DNA of 64,000 bases from NCBI GenBank assembly GCA_031417915.1, contig JANOWN010000007.1:16368-80367 (forward strand), given 5' to 3'. Positions 25,423 to 33,703 of the stretch are shown here, piece by piece. Source of the stretch: Methylotenera_A sp031417915 (GTDB taxonomy: Bacteria > Pseudomonadota > Gammaproteobacteria > Burkholderiales > Methylophilaceae). The notes under the pieces were generated by a model. It was not told where the DNA came from. It ran no database searches and worked only from the letters and a program-made list of their open reading frames with translations. Positions within the stretch are counted from its first letter, which is position 1, and each line of letters begins with the position of its first letter. Position numbers and translations under genes: made by a program.

Positions 25423-26313
25423 ATGAATATTAAAACTTTAGGTGATTTCGTTGGCAATACGCCGCTGGTGGCGTTGCAGCGCATGAATCCGAACAAAAGC
25501 AACACGATTTTGCTGAAACTGGAAGGCAATAATCCAGCGGGTTCGGTAAAAGATAGGCCAGCTTTCAGCATGATTGCGCGCGCCGAGGCGCGTGGCGATA
25601 TTAAACCAGGTGATACGCTGATTGAAGCGACGAGTGGCAACACGGGTATTGCGCTGGCGATGGTGGCGGCAATGCGCGGTTACAAAATGGTGCTGGTGAT
25701 GCCAGAAAATCAAAGTATAGAACGTCGCCAAAGTATGAAAGCATATGGCGCAGAGCTGATATTAACACCGAAAGATGGTAGCATGGAATTGGCCAGAGAT
25801 GTCGCGCAAAAAATGGCGGCGGAGGGCGAGGGCATTGTGCTGGATCAATTCGCGAACATGGATAATCCACTGGCGCATTACGAAACTACAGGGCCAGAAA
25901 TTTGGCGCGATACCGATGGCAAAATCACACATTTTGTCTCCAGTATGGGCACGACTGGAACGATTATGGGCGTTTCGCGTTTTTTGAAAGAGAAAAATTC
26001 CAATATCAAAATTATCGGCGTGCAACCAGAAGAAGGTAGCCAAATCCCAGGTATTCGCAAATGGCCAGCCGAATATATGCCGACGATTTTTGATGCAAAA
26101 CGCGTGGATGAACTGCGTTATGTGAACCAAAAAAATGCTGAAAATATGACCAGAAAGCTGGCGACAGAAGAAGGTATTTTTGCGGGAATTTCTAGTGGCG
26201 GCGGGCTTTACACTTCATTGCAACTTTCAAAAGAAGTCGAGAACGCGGTGATAGTTTCCATCGTCTGCGATCGTGGAGACAGGTATTTGTCCACAGGTGT
26301 TTTTCCAAGTTAA
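25423..26313 (+). CDS. cysM: Cysteine synthase B (O-acetylserine sulfhydrylase)
   Basis: A 296-residue PLP enzyme making cysteine from O-acetylserine and sulfide or thiosulfate. GNNPAGSVKDRPA contains the PLP lysine (K43); EATSGNTGIALAMVAA binds the substrate carboxylate; SSMGTTGTIMG binds the PLP phosphate. The NPAGSVKDR form and length favour CysM over CysK. No clear Shine-Dalgarno precedes the ATG, though a repeat hairpin lies 28 bp upstream. Its stop overlaps the next gene's start (TAATG). Confidence 0.92.
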   Translation: MNIKTLGDFVGNTPLVALQRMNPNKSNTILLKLEGNNPAGSVKDRPAFSMIARAEARGDIKPGDTLIEATSGNTGIALAMVAAMRGYKMVLVMPENQSIERRQSMKAYGAELILTPKDGSMELARDVAQKMAAEGEGIVLDQFANMDNPLAHYETTGPEIWRDTDGKITHFVSSMGTTGTIMGVSRFLKEKNSNIKIIGVQPEEGSQIPGIRKWPAEYMPTIFDAKRVDELRYVNQKNAENMTRKLATEEGIFAGISSGGGLYTSLQLSKEVENAVIVSIVCDRGDRYLSTGVFPS

Positions 26314-28193
26314 TGCGCAAAGCGCTTTTTGCGAGTTTGCTTCTAATTGCGCAAAGTGCGTTCGCGCTGAGTAGTATTAGTATCACGGCTGACACCATCA
26401 CACACGAAGATGCAATCCTCAATAACGCCAATATTATCATCGACCTGAAAGCCAATACCACAGCGGCTATCAGGGCAGAGCGCATTCAGTATCAAAACGT
26501 GCAGGCGCGCAATGCTAATATTTTTGTGGATTATCGCAAAGACAATAAGCAAAGCCAGCCATTGATGACGCTTGATACTGAACTCAAACAAAATACGGAC
26601 AAAGCTTGGTCAAAAGCGCAACTGCGCTGTCTGCTACCTAAAAACTTCTCGCAAGACACGTGGAATTGCAACGATGGAAAATTCAGCGCAGAGCGCATCA
26701 ATATGCCGTTCGCGCTAGAAGTGACGCCGCAACCCAAGGGTTTTGTAGCGAACTTAAACTTAAGAAATGCCAGCTTTAGTGACGAGGCAGGTCTTCACGC
26801 GGCGGAAAAGCTCACAGGTCATCTAACAGTGGTGGCGCGGCAGGAGGGCGAAACACTGCACTTTAACAGTGCACTTAATTGGCAAAGTGGCGAGATGTTC
26901 TGGCAGCCTCTATACATTGCTAATGGCGGGCATGAGTTGCAAGCAAACGGCAACTTGCGCGGCGATATTTTGACGCTGGATACCGCAACACTGAAGCTGG
27001 ATAAAGTGGGCGATTTAAAATTTAGCGGCCAAACCAATACCAAAACTTTTAAGATTCAAAACTTAAATGCAGATTTGCCAAACCTAAACTTGGCCGAAGC
27101 TTATCCTTTGTTATTTAAACCTTTTTTAGGTAAAACCATGTTGAATAATGCCGAGCTTAGCGGCAAAGCAGCGTTGAGTATTAGCGTGGTGGATGCACAA
27201 ATAAAGGCGTTTAAAGTGAATTTAAAGGACGTGAATATTGATGACAAAAACAAAAAGTTTGCGTTTTACAATGTGAATGCGAATATTCCGTGGAGCTATG
27301 ACGAAGAGACAAAAGTTAGTTTTTCGTACAATAATGGTCAATTATTAAACATGCCGCTAGGCCTCACCAATATTGGCGCGCAGGTCAATCGCTATTCGCT
27401 GGTTTCGTCTGAAATTAGTTTGCCGATTTTAGATGGTGCATTTAAATTAAGCGATATTTCTGCCGCGCGCATCAACGATAATTGGTATTGGCATTTGCGC
27501 GCTGCGCTTACGCCCGTTTCCATGCCCGATGCTTCGCGTGCGTTCAAATTGCCCATTATGCAGGGCAAGGCATCGGCTGAAATCCCGCTTGTAACCTACA
27601 GCGGCGGCATTTTAACAACTGACGGCTCAATGACACTGAACGTGTTTGATGGCACCGCGACGGTGACACAACTCACCATGATTAATCCGTTAAGCGAGAC
27701 GCCTAGATTAAGCGCAGACATGAATTTGCGTAATTTAGATTTAGGCAGTTTAACGCGCACCTTTAAATTTGGCGCGATTGAGGGTAAGTTGGATGGCGAC
27801 GTGACCGACTTGGAAATGGTGAACTGGAAACCTGTGAAAATGGACGCGAGCTTGCACAGTAGCCCGGGCAAATACACAAAAAAAATCTCACAACGTGCGG
27901 TAGAAAACATTTCATCGCTAGGTGGAGCGGGCGCTGGCGCGGCGGTGCAGCGCAGTGTGTTGCGATTTTTTGAGCAATTTAATTACGCAAAAATGGGCTT
28001 AAGCTGCAAATTACGCGACAATGTTTGCGAAATGGGCGGCGTCGAGTCAACGCCAGGGGGGTACGTAATCGTTAAAGGCAGTGGTATCCCCGCAATTACC
28101 GTGCTAGGCTACAATAAAACCGTGAGTTGGAGTGAGTTAGTCGATCGCGTGCAGCGAGTGATTGAAGGCAACACCAAATTGATTATCGAGTAG
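26313..28193 (+). CDS. ydbH: YdbH-like envelope protein (AsmA-like family)
   Basis: A 626-residue exported protein. A signal peptide covers about residues 1-18 (ending SAFALSS). The rest is predominantly beta strand with repeated AsmA-like units. The C-terminal part (GGVESTPGGYVIVKGSGIP, then WSELVDRVQRVI) is characteristic of YdbH, one of the bacterial intermembrane phospholipid transport bridges with TamB and YhdP. E. coli YdbH is longer (879 residues). The next two genes are ynbE-like and ydbL-like, the same trio as in E. coli. The role in lipid transfer is inferred from that family and order. Confidence 0.8.
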   Translation: MRKALFASLLLIAQSAFALSSISITADTITHEDAILNNANIIIDLKANTTAAIRAERIQYQNVQARNANIFVDYRKDNKQSQPLMTLDTELKQNTDKAWSKAQLRCLLPKNFSQDTWNCNDGKFSAERINMPFALEVTPQPKGFVANLNLRNASFSDEAGLHAAEKLTGHLTVVARQEGETLHFNSALNWQSGEMFWQPLYIANGGHELQANGNLRGDILTLDTATLKLDKVGDLKFSGQTNTKTFKIQNLNADLPNLNLAEAYPLLFKPFLGKTMLNNAELSGKAALSISVVDAQIKAFKVNLKDVNIDDKNKKFAFYNVNANIPWSYDEETKVSFSYNNGQLLNMPLGLTNIGAQVNRYSLVSSEISLPILDGAFKLSDISAARINDNWYWHLRAALTPVSMPDASRAFKLPIMQGKASAEIPLVTYSGGILTTDGSMTLNVFDGTATVTQLTMINPLSETPRLSADMNLRNLDLGSLTRTFKFGAIEGKLDGDVTDLEMVNWKPVKMDASLHSSPGKYTKKISQRAVENISSLGGAGAGAAVQRSVLRFFEQFNYAKMGLSCKLRDNVCEMGGVESTPGGYVIVKGSGIPAITVLGYNKTVSWSELVDRVQRVIEGNTKLIIE

Positions 28194-28225
28194 TGCGTTA
28201 ATTACAAGTGGCACCAAACTAATTA

Positions 28226-28315
28226 CGTCATTCTGAGTGTAGCGAAGAATCCAGAAGTTAGGTAACAAGGTGCTGGATTCTTCGCCTAAGATAAAACTTT
28301 AGCCTCAGAATGACG
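28226..28315. repeat. Long palindrome, family A copy 2, inside the ydbH operon
   Basis: The outer arms CGTCATTCTGAG and CTCAGAATGACG pair perfectly; inner AGCGAAGAATCCAG pairs with CTGGATTCTTCG. It separates ydbH from ynbE-like and could reduce read-through or protect the upstream message. Confidence 0.85.
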
Positions 28316-28368
28316 GAGTGTAAAATGAATTATTTTTTAGTAAGTTGATGAATGGTAAAGGATTAAAG

Positions 28369-28578
28369 ATGAAAAAGTCGTTAGTAATTTCAAGCGTAGG
28401 CGCGGCGGCAATACTGTCTGCATGCGTCACCATTAACATTTACTTCCCCGCTGCAGCGGCAGAAAAAGCAGCGGATAAAATTATCGAAGAAGTTTGGCAA
28501 CTAAAAGATGGCCAGGATAGCTCGAAAGAACCAGCAGCACCAGATGCTGAAAAACCTGCCGAAACACCTGCTAAATAA
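28369..28578 (+). CDS. ynbE: YnbE-like small lipoprotein
   Basis: A 69-residue lipoprotein: the lipobox LSAC gives a lipidated C19, followed by VTINIYFPAAAAEKAADKI and a Glu/Pro-rich tail. In E. coli the short outer-membrane lipoprotein YnbE stacks on the C-terminus of YdbH by beta-augmentation to complete the bridge. The VTINIYF strand here would suit that. The ATG at 28369 follows AAAGGATTAAAG and gives a proper signal peptide; an upstream in-frame ATG at 28345 is less likely. The orthology rests on position and type more than on sequence. Confidence 0.65.
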   Translation: MKKSLVISSVGAAAILSACVTINIYFPAAAAEKAADKIIEEVWQLKDGQDSSKEPAAPDAEKPAETPAK

Positions 28579-28609
28579 AGGACATTGTTTTAATAAAGGA
28601 TAATTTGTC

Positions 28610-29026
28610 ATGAAAAAACTACTATTAAGTTTTATGTTAATTGTGAGTATGTTCGCTGCTAATTGGGTAGCGGCAGCAGCCGATTTAGAGGTAAATACAC
28701 CTGCTATTTCTGCACTTAAAGCCAGTATGCAAGCACGTCATGGCCAATTAAGCCCGCATTACAGCGCAGGCGCAATTGGCTTAACTAAAGATGGTATGGT
28801 TGCAGTAAAAGACGCCACGGCCGTACCTTTGAAAGATCGTGGCGCTTTAAATGGCTTGGTTTCGGCAGAAAACGCAGACCGCGCCAATTTATATAAAGAA
28901 ATCGCTACTGCCAATGGTCACCCCGAATGGCAAGGCGATATTCAAAACACCTTTGCAGGCCGCTGGATAGACAAGGCGCAGGGCGGCTGGTGGTATCAAA
29001 GCGGCGGCGGTTGGGTGAAGAAGTAA
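28610..29026 (+). CDS. ydbL: YdbL-like (DUF1318) periplasmic protein
   Basis: A 138-residue protein with a signal peptide ending near AAA/DL (residue 24). The middle (ISALKASMQARHGQLSPHYSAGAIG, ADRANLYKEIATANG) and the end (WYQSGGGWVKK) fit the DUF1318/YdbL pattern. It follows ynbE-like by 31 bp. In E. coli YdbL modulates YdbH-YnbE assembly; the same role is inferred here from operon order. Confidence 0.75.
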   Translation: MKKLLLSFMLIVSMFAANWVAAAADLEVNTPAISALKASMQARHGQLSPHYSAGAIGLTKDGMVAVKDATAVPLKDRGALNGLVSAENADRANLYKEIATANGHPEWQGDIQNTFAGRWIDKAQGGWWYQSGGGWVKK

Positions 29027-29070
29027 GACGCTAAATAATGTGCCTACTTTACGTTAGGCAAGGAGAGCAC

Positions 29071-29607
29071 ATGAGCGATTGGGACTTTTTGCATGATATG
29101 CATAATGATGGTTATAACGCAGAGCAAATAGCTGACGCGGCTGCTTGCGGATATAACCCATGGGAGTGGCAACCATTAGACGAAAAAGAACTGCCCGAGG
29201 TGCGCCCGCAGAAAAATCCTGAGCTGGTTAAAATTTTCAAAAGCCTAGTCGATAGCGCAAAGTCTTACCACATCATCACAGGACGCTACCTGCAAATTTG
29301 GGGTGAACTGGGTGAGTTGTATGCTGAAGTCGAATATAGCATTAAGCGCCACAAACCACATACTAGAGGTTCAGATGGCAAACTAGGCAATGATTTCATT
29401 GAAATAAAAACTATTTCCCCAGAAAAAAGCGGAGAGGAAGTTCAAGTTAAGCGTGCTGGAAATTTCAATAAACTGTTGTTAGTGAAAATAACTGAAGACT
29501 TCGATTTTGAAGGTCAATTTATCAAAAGAATGAATCTCCCAAAAGGTGATGGAACACACGCACGTGTGTCATGGACAAAGCAAACGGCAACCGATAAGCC
29601 CGCGTAG
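29071..29607 (+). CDS. Unknown protein, possible PD-(D/E)XK-like fold
   Basis: A 178-residue soluble protein with no signal or membrane segment. In the middle, GELGELYAE is followed after about 25 residues by NDFIEIKTISP. The E...D...(E)xK spacing resembles restriction-endonuclease-like folds; this is an inference from motif alone. The ATG at 29071 follows AAGGAGAG; an in-frame ATG at 29038 lacks a ribosome site. The stop codon TAG lies inside the composite repeat at 29604, so the end of the protein may have been set by that insertion. I know no named homologue. Confidence 0.55.
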   Translation: MSDWDFLHDMHNDGYNAEQIADAAACGYNPWEWQPLDEKELPEVRPQKNPELVKIFKSLVDSAKSYHIITGRYLQIWGELGELYAEVEYSIKRHKPHTRGSDGKLGNDFIEIKTISPEKSGEEVQVKRAGNFNKLLLVKITEDFDFEGQFIKRMNLPKGDGTHARVSWTKQTATDKPA

Positions 29608-29694
29608 GGCGCAATAGCTTCGCGTATTGCGCCGTATTAAAATCTCTCTCTCTCTCTCTCTCTCGGCGTATTACGTTTCACTAATACGCCCTAC
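29604..29694. repeat. Composite 91-bp palindromic element with two sub-hairpins
   Basis: The ends GTAGGGCG (29604-29611) and CGCCCTAC (29687-29694) pair perfectly. Inside are two hairpins: GGCGCAATA/TATTGCGCC (29608-29616 and 29625-29633) and GGCGTATTA/TAATACGCC (29665-29673 and 29682-29690), each 9 bp with an 8-nt loop. An 11-unit TC microsatellite lies between them. This is MITE-like organisation. Confidence 0.75.
29643..29664. repeat. (TC)11 dinucleotide microsatellite
   Basis: Eleven perfect TC units lie in noncoding DNA between two hairpins. Tracts like this slip easily during replication. It is about 190 bp upstream of the next gene, so a direct effect on reading frame is excluded. Confidence 0.95.
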
Positions 29695-29726
29695 CAAGCA
29701 ATATCCATGAGCCTTCCAGAGCATAT
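29687..29726 (+). repeat. 40-bp palindromic element, copy 5, intergenic
   Basis: The core AAGCAATATCCATGAGCCTT (one C missing compared with other copies) is followed by the arm CCAGAGCATAT. The left arm (CGCCCTACC) is shared with the right end of the composite element at 29604, as if one inserted beside or into the other. Confidence 0.7.
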
Positions 29727-29855
29727 ATTTTGAATAATTTATGCTCTAAAGTTTGAAATAAGCTATTAATCCTACCCTTTTCTTGGCATAAGTTATGCTT
29801 GTGTTGAAATACACTGTAGCTAATTTAGCTCAAGTTAAGTTAAGGGAGTATTGTG

Positions 29856-30356
29856 ATGCCGAGCAATGTTTCAAGTAACGTTTTTAGTTTTCCTACTTAT
29901 GGCAAGGCGATTACCTTGGATGACCAAGGTACGTACTATACCCTGAACACGAGCACGGGCGCGATTCACAGCGTTTTCCGGCTGGAGTATGACGATGATT
30001 GGTATCTCTACCAACTTCAAAACACCAGCAGAGAAGACGAAATCTGCTGGAGAATTATGGCACCAGCTGCTAGTTTCTCACTGCAAAGCATGACAACAGA
30101 AGAGATGGGATACCATTTCTCTAAACCTGAATTTGCTGAGCCTAGAGGTGCATGGCAAGTAATTCGCAACTCGAAGTTCGGGTTTGGCAAATTTACACCG
30201 CTCAATGAAAATGACCCGATACGCCACGCTATTATTGTATTTTCGGGTAGCGAAATGGCGATGCCAGTGCTTATAAACAGAGCAGAAGAAGATATCTTGC
30301 AAATGGCAGAAGGCAAGGTCTTAAATCAAGTTTTAGCGATTGCCCAACACGCGTAA
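29856..30356 (+). CDS. Unknown soluble protein
   Basis: A 166-residue protein without signal peptide, membrane segment or recognisable motif. It is rich in beta-prone and aromatic stretches (DDDWYLYQLQNTS, RLEY, AWQVIRNSKFGFGKF). It opens with a Ser/Val/Asn-rich stretch (PSNVSSNVFSF). AGGGAG lies before the ATG; an in-frame GTG at 29853 is less likely. It stands alone between repeat-rich DNA and an exonuclease gene 46 bp downstream. I do not recognise a family. Confidence 0.6.
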   Translation: MPSNVSSNVFSFPTYGKAITLDDQGTYYTLNTSTGAIHSVFRLEYDDDWYLYQLQNTSREDEICWRIMAPAASFSLQSMTTEEMGYHFSKPEFAEPRGAWQVIRNSKFGFGKFTPLNENDPIRHAIIVFSGSEMAMPVLINRAEEDILQMAEGKVLNQVLAIAQHA

Positions 30357-30402
30357 GGCATCACTACTACCCACGTAATACGGTATCGTGTATGCTTAGT
30401 GC

Positions 30403-31182
30403 ATGACACCGACTCTCGTTTTTGACATCGAAACCATCCCCGACACCACCGGCCTGCGCACCTTGCTGGGCTTGCCTTCTACGGCAACAGATGAAGAGGT
30501 TGCGAACATCGCTTTTCATCAACGTCGTCAGCATAATGGCAGTGATTTTTTGCCTTTGCAGCAACACAAAATCTGTGCGATTTCGTGTGCTTTGCGCGAA
30601 GGAAATAACTTTAAAGTTTGGACATTGGGTGATGTGAACTCGTCTGAAGCGGAGATTATTCAACGTTTTTTTGATGGTATCGAGAAATACACGCCGCAAA
30701 TTGTCAGCTGGAATGGCGGCGGTTTTGACCTGCCCGTGCTGCATTATCGCGCCATGATTAACAAAGTACAAGCGCCTAGATATTGGGATATGGGCGAGGA
30801 CGACAAAGATTTTAAATATAACAATTACATTAATCGCTACCACACGCGACATTTAGATTTAATGGAAATGCTGGCGATGTTTAACGCGCGCGCCAATGCG
30901 CCATTGGATGACATAGCCCAGTTATGCGGCTTCCCCGGCAAGCTGGGTATGGATGGTAGCAAAGTGTGGGACGCCTACAAAAACGGTGAAATTGAGGCGA
31001 TTCGCAACTATTGTGAGACTGATGTCGCTAATACACATCTGGTGTTTTTGCGCTTTCAGTTGATGCGCGGTCATCTAACGTCCGCCGCCTACGAGGCCGA
31101 AATTAAGCAGGTGCGCGAGACTTTAAGCGGATATTCAGATAATCACTGGAAAGAGTTTTTAGCGGCTTTCACGTGTGAATAA
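30403..31182 (+). CDS. 3'-5' exonuclease, PolB-proofreading-like (DEDDy type)
   Basis: A 259-residue predicted DNA exonuclease related to the proofreading domain of family B polymerases, without a polymerase domain. The catalytic residues are visible: VFDIETIPD (motif I, D and E), SWNGGGFDLPVLHYRA (motif II, D) and NYCETDVANT (motif III, Y and D). Similar stand-alone proteins are widespread in proteobacteria. The physiological role is unknown. The ATG at 30403 lacks a strong Shine-Dalgarno. Confidence 0.85.
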   Translation: MTPTLVFDIETIPDTTGLRTLLGLPSTATDEEVANIAFHQRRQHNGSDFLPLQQHKICAISCALREGNNFKVWTLGDVNSSEAEIIQRFFDGIEKYTPQIVSWNGGGFDLPVLHYRAMINKVQAPRYWDMGEDDKDFKYNNYINRYHTRHLDLMEMLAMFNARANAPLDDIAQLCGFPGKLGMDGSKVWDAYKNGEIEAIRNYCETDVANTHLVFLRFQLMRGHLTSAAYEAEIKQVRETLSGYSDNHWKEFLAAFTCE

Positions 31183-31235
31183 CCCACTTTAGTAGGTATA
31201 TCCACGGGGACAACCCCTGCGGTTGTGAAGGCGTC

Positions 31236-31688
31236 TTAGTTACCTTCGGCGTCCAGCGGCATATCTTCTTCTACAAAATCTTTCCAGTTTAAAATCACTT
31301 TTTGATTTGTGCTGGTTTCTAGCGTCACTTTATGGCGCAATTTGTTGCCGTTATTGTTGGCCAAAATGGTGTAGGTGCCAGCTGGTAAATTCACATACAA
31401 CACAGGCTGTGCGCCGACTACGCGGAACATCAAGTTGCTGGCTTCGTCATAAATATTCACGTTTACATTGGTCGCCCAGCGCCCGACAACGCCTTCTGAG
31501 AACAACAAATTAAGCGTGAAATTTTTGGCTTGGAGCTTCATCGCGGCAACTTCTTCTTCGCCAATACCAGCGGTGATGTATGAAAAGCCTTGCGCTGAAT
31601 TGCGAACTTTTGGAGCTTCAGCTATTGCGAACTGAGTTGTAAAAATTAAACCAGCTAACACTAAAAGTTTGTAGTACATTTTGTTCAT
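31236..31688 (-). CDS. Secreted beta-rich protein of unknown function
   Basis: A 150-residue protein with a signal peptide ending near FAIA/EA (residue 23). The mature region (NVNVNIYDEASNLMFRVVGAQPVLYVNLPAGTYTILAN) looks like a carboxypeptidase-regulatory-type immunoglobulin-like fold, which has a similar LPAGTYT turn. It has no cysteine after the signal. It is convergent with the exonuclease gene and divergent from rlmD. An ATG three codons further in is an alternative start. Confidence 0.65.
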   Translation of the reverse strand: MNKMYYKLLVLAGLIFTTQFAIAEAPKVRNSAQGFSYITAGIGEEEVAAMKLQAKNFTLNLLFSEGVVGRWATNVNVNIYDEASNLMFRVVGAQPVLYVNLPAGTYTILANNNGNKLRHKVTLETSTNQKVILNWKDFVEEDMPLDAEGN

Positions 31689-31798
31689 GTTATTAAAATT
31701 TCCCTAAATTATATAAGCACTTAAGTCTTATTTTGCATGTAGTTTATCATGATTTTTTGCAATTACGCTATTTTTGCCTTATCGGCTAAAATGTCGGC

Positions 31799-33175
31799 AT
31801 GAGAAGAGACCGCAACAAAGCACGTCAAAATCCTGCTGATAATCCAATTTTAGAAGCCACCATCGAGTCGCTAGACCAAGAAGGGCGCGGCGTTGCGCAT
31901 GTGGAGGGCAAAACCATTTTTATCGATGGCGCGCTGCCGCAAGAAAACGTCACTTATCAATCGCAGCGCATCAAAGCGAGTTACGAAATCGCCAATGTGG
32001 TGGAAGTTTTAACGCCATCATCGCAGCGCGTGGCGCCAAAATGCCCGCACTTTGGCTTGTGCGGCGGTTGCAAATTACAACATTTGGATGCCAAATCGCA
32101 AGTCGAAGAAAAGCAAAAATTGCTAGAAGCCGATTTGCAGCATATCGGCAAAGTGAAGGCAAAAAGTATGCTACCGCCGTTGTACGGGCCCACTTGGGGT
32201 TATCGCCACAAGGCGCGTTTAAGCGTGAAATATGTGCAGAAAAAAGAGCGCGTGCTGGTGGGTTTTAAGGAAAAAGGTACGCGTTTTGTGGCAGATATGA
32301 ATTCGTGCGAAGTGCTAGTGCCAGAGGTTTCCGCTTTAATTGCGCCCTTGCAAGCGATGATTTTTGAGTTGAGCATTCGCGATAAATTGCCGCAAATCGA
32401 GTTGGCCGTGGGTGAAGGCAACCAAAATAATCCGCGCGAAAGCGCTCCAGTCATCGTGTTGATTCTGCGTATTATGGATGTGTTGATTGAAAATGATGAA
32501 ACACTGCTGAAAGCGTTTGCCGATAATCACAAAGTGCAAATTTGGACGCAAACCAAAGGCCCAGATACGATAAAATCTTATTGGCCAGAAGCCTCGCCGA
32601 TATTGGCTTACAGCCTGCCTGAATTTGACCTTAATTATCCATTTAAGCCAAATGAATTTACCCAAGTGAATCCGCAAATTAACCGCGAAATGGTGCACAG
32701 TGCCATGCAACTTTTAAATCCGCAGGCAGGGGAAAACATAGCTGATTTTTTCTGCGGCATCGGCAATTTTACATTGCCAATAGCCCGCAATGGCGCACAA
32801 GTATTGGGTTTGGAAGGTTTGGCGAATTTGGTGGAACGCGCCAATGAAAGTGCAAAATTAAACAACATTAGCAACGTAACATTTGGCGTGGCCGACCTAT
32901 TTAAAATGACGCCAGAATCGTTAACTGAGCTAGGAAAATTCGATAAGTGGCTCATCGATCCGCCGCGTGATGGTGCGCATGAATTGGTAAAAGCGATTAG
33001 TGAAAACACTGCGCCAAATACAATCGTTTACGTTTCGTGCAACCCCGCCACGCTGGCGCGTGATGCGGGAATTTTGGTGAATGAAAAAGGCTACACGCTA
33101 CTATCGGCAGGTGTGATCAATATGTTCCCGCACACCGCACATATTGAATCGATCGCTTTATTTGTGAAAAATTAG
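31799..33175 (+). CDS. rlmD: 23S rRNA (uracil-1939-C5)-methyltransferase
   Basis: A 458-residue radical-free, SAM-dependent methyltransferase with an Fe-S cluster. A TRAM domain is at about 15-75 (IESLDQEGRGVAHVEGKTIF). The cluster cysteines are C82, C88 and C91 in CPHFGLCGGC, with C169 as the fourth. The SAM domain has DFFCGIGNFTLPIA. VSCNPATLARD supplies the catalytic cysteine. The length and C-pattern distinguish RlmD from RlmC and TrmA. Confidence 0.93.
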   Translation: MRRDRNKARQNPADNPILEATIESLDQEGRGVAHVEGKTIFIDGALPQENVTYQSQRIKASYEIANVVEVLTPSSQRVAPKCPHFGLCGGCKLQHLDAKSQVEEKQKLLEADLQHIGKVKAKSMLPPLYGPTWGYRHKARLSVKYVQKKERVLVGFKEKGTRFVADMNSCEVLVPEVSALIAPLQAMIFELSIRDKLPQIELAVGEGNQNNPRESAPVIVLILRIMDVLIENDETLLKAFADNHKVQIWTQTKGPDTIKSYWPEASPILAYSLPEFDLNYPFKPNEFTQVNPQINREMVHSAMQLLNPQAGENIADFFCGIGNFTLPIARNGAQVLGLEGLANLVERANESAKLNNISNVTFGVADLFKMTPESLTELGKFDKWLIDPPRDGAHELVKAISENTAPNTIVYVSCNPATLARDAGILVNEKGYTLLSAGVINMFPHTAHIESIALFVKN

Positions 33176-33186
33176 TTGAAACTGGC

Positions 33187-33597
33187 TTATCTTTTTTCTT
33201 GGCGCGTGCCAAAAAAATCCGTCTGATTTCTGCGAATGTCCATGCTGTAAGCGGTTTTGCCGCCCACAGCTAGCAATAATAATCCGCCTGCCATGGCGAT
33301 ATTTTTTAAGAATAATATCATCTGCATTTGGTCGCCAAAATTGCGGTGAAAAATAACTGCGGCAAGTATGGAGAAAATGGCCAGCGCAAACGCGGCATAG
33401 CGCGTTTTATAGCCAATGGCAATTGCAATTCCGCCCAGCACTTCTAGCGCAATCGTCGGCCAAAGTAATATGCTTGGCACGCCCATCGCCTGCATGTAGC
33501 CAGCCGTGCCAGCGGGATCTTGAATTTTGCCAAGGCCAGCCAAAATAAAAATCAGCGCCAACATGATGCGCCCTAAAAGTTGAATCACGCCTGTCAT
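33187..33597 (-). CDS. DoxX family membrane protein
   Basis: A 136-residue protein with four membrane segments. The LGRIMLALIFILAGLGKIQDPAGTAGYM start and the ALEVLGGIAIAIGYKTRYAA segment are typical of the DoxX/YphA family. The function is uncertain; relatives have been tied to sulfur or redox metabolism. It is convergent with rlmD (11-bp gap). Confidence 0.85.
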   Translation of the reverse strand: MTGVIQLLGRIMLALIFILAGLGKIQDPAGTAGYMQAMGVPSILLWPTIALEVLGGIAIAIGYKTRYAAFALAIFSILAAVIFHRNFGDQMQMILFLKNIAMAGGLLLLAVGGKTAYSMDIRRNQTDFFGTRQEKR

Positions 33598-33703
33598 TGC
33601 ATTCTCCTCACGGTTAAATTTGCAACTATTAAATTTAAAGCCATCATAAACTTATCAAGCCCCGTGCGCAATCCTGCGTAATATTCAGAATATAATTACA
33701 GCT

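Noticed and set aside
29643..29664. TC tract as a phase-variation switch
   Set aside because: It is not within a reading frame or between promoter boxes that I can recognise, so switching is not supported.
30367..30852. 161-residue open frame on the minus strand
   Set aside because: It overlaps the catalytic part of the PolB-like exonuclease on the opposite strand.
31200..31235. Short hairpin ACAACC/GGTTGT between the exonuclease and the secreted beta-rich protein
   Set aside because: Only six base pairs and no T run; not enough to call a terminator.
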